Source of the DNA: G963662905 sp965230045
GTDB taxonomy: Bacteria > Bacteroidota > Bacteroidia > Bacteroidales > WRLA01
Length of the DNA stretch: 64,000 nucleotides
Assembly: GCA_965230045.1 (NCBI GenBank)
Contig: OZ245940.1
Location: 62,001-126,000, forward strand
Reading direction: 5' to 3'
The notes under the pieces were generated by a model. The model made no database searches and had not been told where the DNA came from. It worked only from the letters and a program-made list of their open reading frames with translations. The number at the start of each line of letters is the position of its first letter. Positions within the stretch are counted from its first letter, which is position 1. Positions 61,625 to 64,000 of this stretch are shown here, one piece after another. Position numbers and translations under genes: made by a program.

Positions 61625-61775
61625 TTTCTGTCCATAATGCCTCCCGAAATTTCGGGATTATTCTCGCCCTGAAATCATGTCATTTACTAAGGTAAACTCC
61701 ATGTTTTCAGTCCTGCGAATGCACTTCGACTGCGCTCAGCACAACGCCTCGACCTCGAACATTCTGAACCAGAAA
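61625..61775 (+). repeat. family B repeat with embedded palindrome (B3)
   Basis: Starts right after the TAA of copy 1. Left end TTTCTGTCCATAATG, a perfect 14-bp palindrome CCCGAAATTTCGGG (61643-61656), imperfect arms around the loop TCATTTACTAAGGTAAACTC, then an inserted GCACTTCGACTGCGCTCAGC (also seen near 3390 and 59330), and the conserved right end CGCCTCGACCTCGAAC to CTGAACCAGAAA. The rest of the gap to 61954 contains only a duplicate of 59365-59454. Confidence 0.75.
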
Positions 61776-61953
61776 TTTTAATTACAGATATGAAATTATT
61801 AATGTTGCCTCTCGGCTCCGCTCAGCCACCTTTAAATTGAGTATTTTTATTCAGCGCAAGCTGCTCGAGGACCTTGGATTGAGGTTGAACACTTAAAATT
61901 AAGGGCCCTGAGCATAATTGAAGGGCCGCTTTATAAGACAAAAAACAAAGGAA

Positions 61954-62466
61954 ATGAACGATAACCCAAACTACAAACAAATGATAGAAATGCGCCACAA
62001 TTGGGAACTTGCAGGGATTGAAGAAACCCAGTTGGACAGCCTGAGGATCGATACCCTGGCCAATATTGCCGATACCGCACGCGGAATGGCCGGAGCCATG
62101 GCACGTGGCCTATTGGAGTACGCCTATGGCTATCATTTTGTAAACTGCACCGAATGTGGGAACCAGAACAAAGACAGCGAAATAAAAGGCTGGAACATGC
62201 CTGATAGTAGATCTGCAAAAACACAACTTGAAGTAAGCCCCAACCCGGCCAACACATGGATCCGGTTCAAGTATGAACTCCCTGAAAACAGTATGGCTAT
62301 TATCCGCATTTCCAATACAAATGGCCAAACCATTGCAGAATTGACCCTGCAATCCGGCATGAAGGAATATGTTTGGGATGTACGAAACATCCCTTCAGGA
62401 ACTTATTACTACCAGATGAGTACCAATAATCAAATTGCTTCAGGCACTTTCATTATTAATCATTAA
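61954..62466 (+). CDS. orphan C-terminal fragment of a T9SS-secreted protein (copy 2)
   Basis: 170 residues, close copy of 59455-59961 (same start MNDNPNYKQMIEMRHNW, T9SS tail VSPNPANTWIRFKYEL, ending SGTFIINH). The first 90 bases and about 90 bases before the start are nearly identical to copy 1, while the C-terminal half differs more. No signal peptide. Same reading: a duplicated, 5'-truncated gene. Confidence 0.6.
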   Translation: MNDNPNYKQMIEMRHNWELAGIEETQLDSLRIDTLANIADTARGMAGAMARGLLEYAYGYHFVNCTECGNQNKDSEIKGWNMPDSRSAKTQLEVSPNPANTWIRFKYELPENSMAIIRISNTNGQTIAELTLQSGMKEYVWDVRNIPSGTYYYQMSTNNQIASGTFIINH

Positions 62467-62481
62467 TTTTGAAAATTATCA

Positions 62482-62514
62482 ATAAAGCACAGGGCAATAT
62501 GCCCTGTGCTTTAT
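62482..62514 (+). terminator. hairpin between T9SS genes, copy 2
   Basis: Perfect 14-bp stem ATAAAGCACAGGGC (62482-62495) with GCCCTGTGCTTTAT (62501-62514), 5-nt loop. It occupies the same place as the copy 1 hairpin. It starts 15 bp after the preceding stop and ends 12 bp before the next start. Confidence 0.7.
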
Positions 62515-62526
62515 AAACCCATTTAC

Positions 62527-64000
62527 ATGAAAAAGTATCTACATTATATTTTTGGATCCGTTTTCCTTTTTTTATCTGCTAAATCATATACCCAACCGGC
62601 TATTGTAGAAACCAATTTCACCTGGCAAAACTGCTTTGAAATTCCATATTTCAAAGGAGGCCTTGTTTCAGCAAATAATGGTTATTATTTAATATCGGGA
62701 ACCGATGGTTCTGACACTATGATTAACAATTACCATGGCGGCACAGACATACTATTGGTACATACAGATTCGCTTGGAAATATTTTATGGAAAAAATGCT
62801 ATGGCGGATCTGAACTGGATTATGGCCGGACACTTATATCTTCTTTGGACGGGCATATTTTTTTGATCGGCCGCACTTCATCCGATGATGGGGATGTTCA
62901 AAGCCGCCAATGGGACGGGAGCCTGGCCTGGGTTGTAAAAATTGATCACCAGGGGGACATCATCTGGGAAAAAACTTTTGGCGTTGAACAAGGAACTGGC
63001 TTTGTTATAAGAAGCTACCTGGCCCTACCGGATGGGGGGATTGCGGTTTCTTCGGTAATCCAAGGTAAAAGCGGGGATGTCAGCCAGTATTTTGGAGGCA
63101 TTGATGTTTGGACCGTAAGGCTCGGCAACCAAGGCGAAATGCTATGGGAAAAAACTTACGGAAGCATAGGTCAATGGGATAATTTGCTCAGTATGCTTTA
63201 TACTGACGAGGGTACCATCATGTGTGCCGGTGCAGCAAGCATTGGGGAAGGAATGGTAAATTGCACGTTGCCTACCTCACAGGTAAGCAATGCATGGCTT
63301 TATGAAATAGACCTGATGGGCAACATCCTATGGCAGCATTGTTACGGGGGAGGGAGTCATGATATACCAGAGTGTATCATCCAATCCAATAATGGTTTTA
63401 CCGTTGCAGCAAGTAGTGATTCCTGGGGTGGGGATATTATTAACCAACACGGAAGAGGGGATATTTGGCTTTTTGAAACAGATTTTAATGGCAATATACT
63501 TTGGAGCAATTGCCTCGGTGGATCTTATTATGATTATCCCAGTAATATTTTCCCATTATCCGATGGTGGGTATATGGTGGTTGGATACAGCTCTTCTGTA
63601 GATGGGGACTTAGCCCCAACACAAACAAACTATAATAAAAAACTTTGGTTTATAAAAACTAACTACCAGGGCATTGGTCAATGGCAAAGGGTCATTTCAT
63701 CACGAAAGGATCTGGACAATTGGTATTCCCCTTTTGTCTTGCAAAAAGACGACAATACTTATGTAGTAGCCCAGGAAATAAAGGCTGGCGGGCCGGATAC
63801 CCGTTGCCCGGGAGCCACACCATCATCTGAAAACCCATATGTGTGGCTGTTTGAAGTAGAATTCACAGATCAATTTGTATCTGTAAACGAACTGCACGGC
63901 CAGGGCCTTAATGTAAGCCCCAACCCTGCCAAAGACTTAATGATGTTTGAGCTGCCTGCTATTGGGGAGCTGTGCGTTTATTCGGTTTCGGGGCATTTGC
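62527..64000 (+). CDS. T9SS-secreted repeat protein, propeller-like (copy 2, 3' end missing)
   Basis: Open for 491 codons to the window edge. Signal peptide at the start (MKKYLHYIFGSVFLFLSAKS), then the same repeats as copy 1: IVETNFTWQNC, VHTDSLGNILWKKCYGG, GDIIWEKTFGVEQGTG. The T9SS tail begins LNVSPNPAKDLMMFELPAI and is cut off. DNA near the tail is far more similar to copy 1 than the N-terminal part. Together with the fragment before it, it forms the second unit of a tandem duplication of about 2.5 kb. Confidence 0.82.
   Translation, partial: MKKYLHYIFGSVFLFLSAKSYTQPAIVETNFTWQNCFEIPYFKGGLVSANNGYYLISGTDGSDTMINNYHGGTDILLVHTDSLGNILWKKCYGGSELDYGRTLISSLDGHIFLIGRTSSDDGDVQSRQWDGSLAWVVKIDHQGDIIWEKTFGVEQGTGFVIRSYLALPDGGIAVSSVIQGKSGDVSQYFGGIDVWTVRLGNQGEMLWEKTYGSIGQWDNLLSMLYTDEGTIMCAGAASIGEGMVNCTLPTSQVSNAWLYEIDLMGNILWQHCYGGGSHDIPECIIQSNNGFTVAASSDSWGGDIINQHGRGDIWLFETDFNGNILWSNCLGGSYYDYPSNIFPLSDGGYMVVGYSSSVDGDLAPTQTNYNKKLWFIKTNYQGIGQWQRVISSRKDLDNWYSPFVLQKDDNTYVVAQEIKAGGPDTRCPGATPSSENPYVWLFEVEFTDQFVSVNELHGQGLNVSPNPAKDLMMFELPAIGELCVYSVSGHL

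Larger units (their letters stand above)
59365..64000 (+). repeat. tandem duplication of a two-gene T9SS unit, ~2.5 kb period
   Basis: Two units, each with a T9SS tail fragment, a hairpin and a propeller-like gene. Equivalent starts are 2499 bp (59455 to 61954) and 2501 bp (60026 to 62527) apart. Unit 1 starts about 59365 and unit 2 about 61865, both with CTCGAGGACCTTGGATTGAG. Only 3' part of unit 2 is missing. Confidence 0.85.

Overview
The window is a chromosomal segment of a member of the Bacteroidota, most likely class Bacteroidia. The evidence is: secreted proteins ending in type IX secretion (T9SS) sorting domains, promoters of the Bacteroidota type (TTG about 20 bp upstream of TAnnTTTG), weak Shine-Dalgarno sequences, a long two-domain-plus-insert IspG, an IPExxxVDY-like gene beside pyruvate kinase, a PcrB/GGGP synthase, and methylmalonyl-CoA epimerase beside a carboxylase. 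Species cannot be named from this sequence.

Layout. 1-0.6 kb: methylmalonyl-CoA epimerase and the start of an acyl-CoA carboxylase (minus). 1-3.2 kb: TPR/SpoIIE phosphatase sensor. 3.25-3.87 kb: two MITE-like nested palindromes. 4-7 kb: PBP2 and RodA (cell elongation). 7-12 kb: ABC permease, lipoprotein, phosphopantetheinyl transferase, pyrophosphatase. 11.8-15.1 kb: Wza/Wzc polysaccharide export pair. 15.2-21.4 kb: MreD, membrane adenylate cyclase, IspG, phosphoesterase lipoprotein, small envelope protein. 21.4-23.4 kb: S9 peptidase. 23.5-36.7 kb: surface polysaccharide block with two AlgI/AlgJ-like O-acetyltransferase pairs, a GH16-like lipoprotein, a coiled-coil membrane protein and two C69 dipeptidases. 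36.8-40.6 kb: GatA, TatA, GGGP synthase, dCMP deaminase, methylglyoxal synthase, tRNA-Gln(CTG). 41-42.6 kb: arsenate reductase and ACR3. 42.6-46.4 kb: accessory stretch with Xre/ImmA-PIN pair, GNAT/YoaP protein and a DUF4143 ATPase behind four phased palindromes. 46.4-58.3 kb: MreC, MetRS, LD-carboxypeptidase, YraN, a 1236-residue AsmA-like protein, pyruvate kinase and an ABC1 kinase. 58.3-64 kb: repeat-rich DNA and a tandemly duplicated pair of T9SS genes, the last running off the end.

How the genes work together. Much of the window serves the envelope: the rod/elongasome parts (PBP2, RodA, MreD, MreC) are all present but scattered over 44 kb; Wza/Wzc export a polysaccharide, and the two MBOAT/SGNH pairs probably acetylate one. 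The polysaccharide block contains a ~35-residue helical module shared by both AlgJ-like proteins and the GH16-like lipoprotein, which I regard as the best candidate for an undescribed system component.

The other striking layer is non-coding: at least three families of palindromic repeats (two MITE-like elements with terminal inverted repeats and target-site-like direct repeats; a 123-bp element present as two identical inverted copies 24 kb apart; and a modular repeat whose ends and loop are conserved while its long hairpin arms change sequence but stay perfectly complementary). Almost all of them begin at or within a few bases of a stop codon. Promoter, hairpin and repeat positions were read by eye from the sequence; family assignments come from motif recognition, not from database searches.
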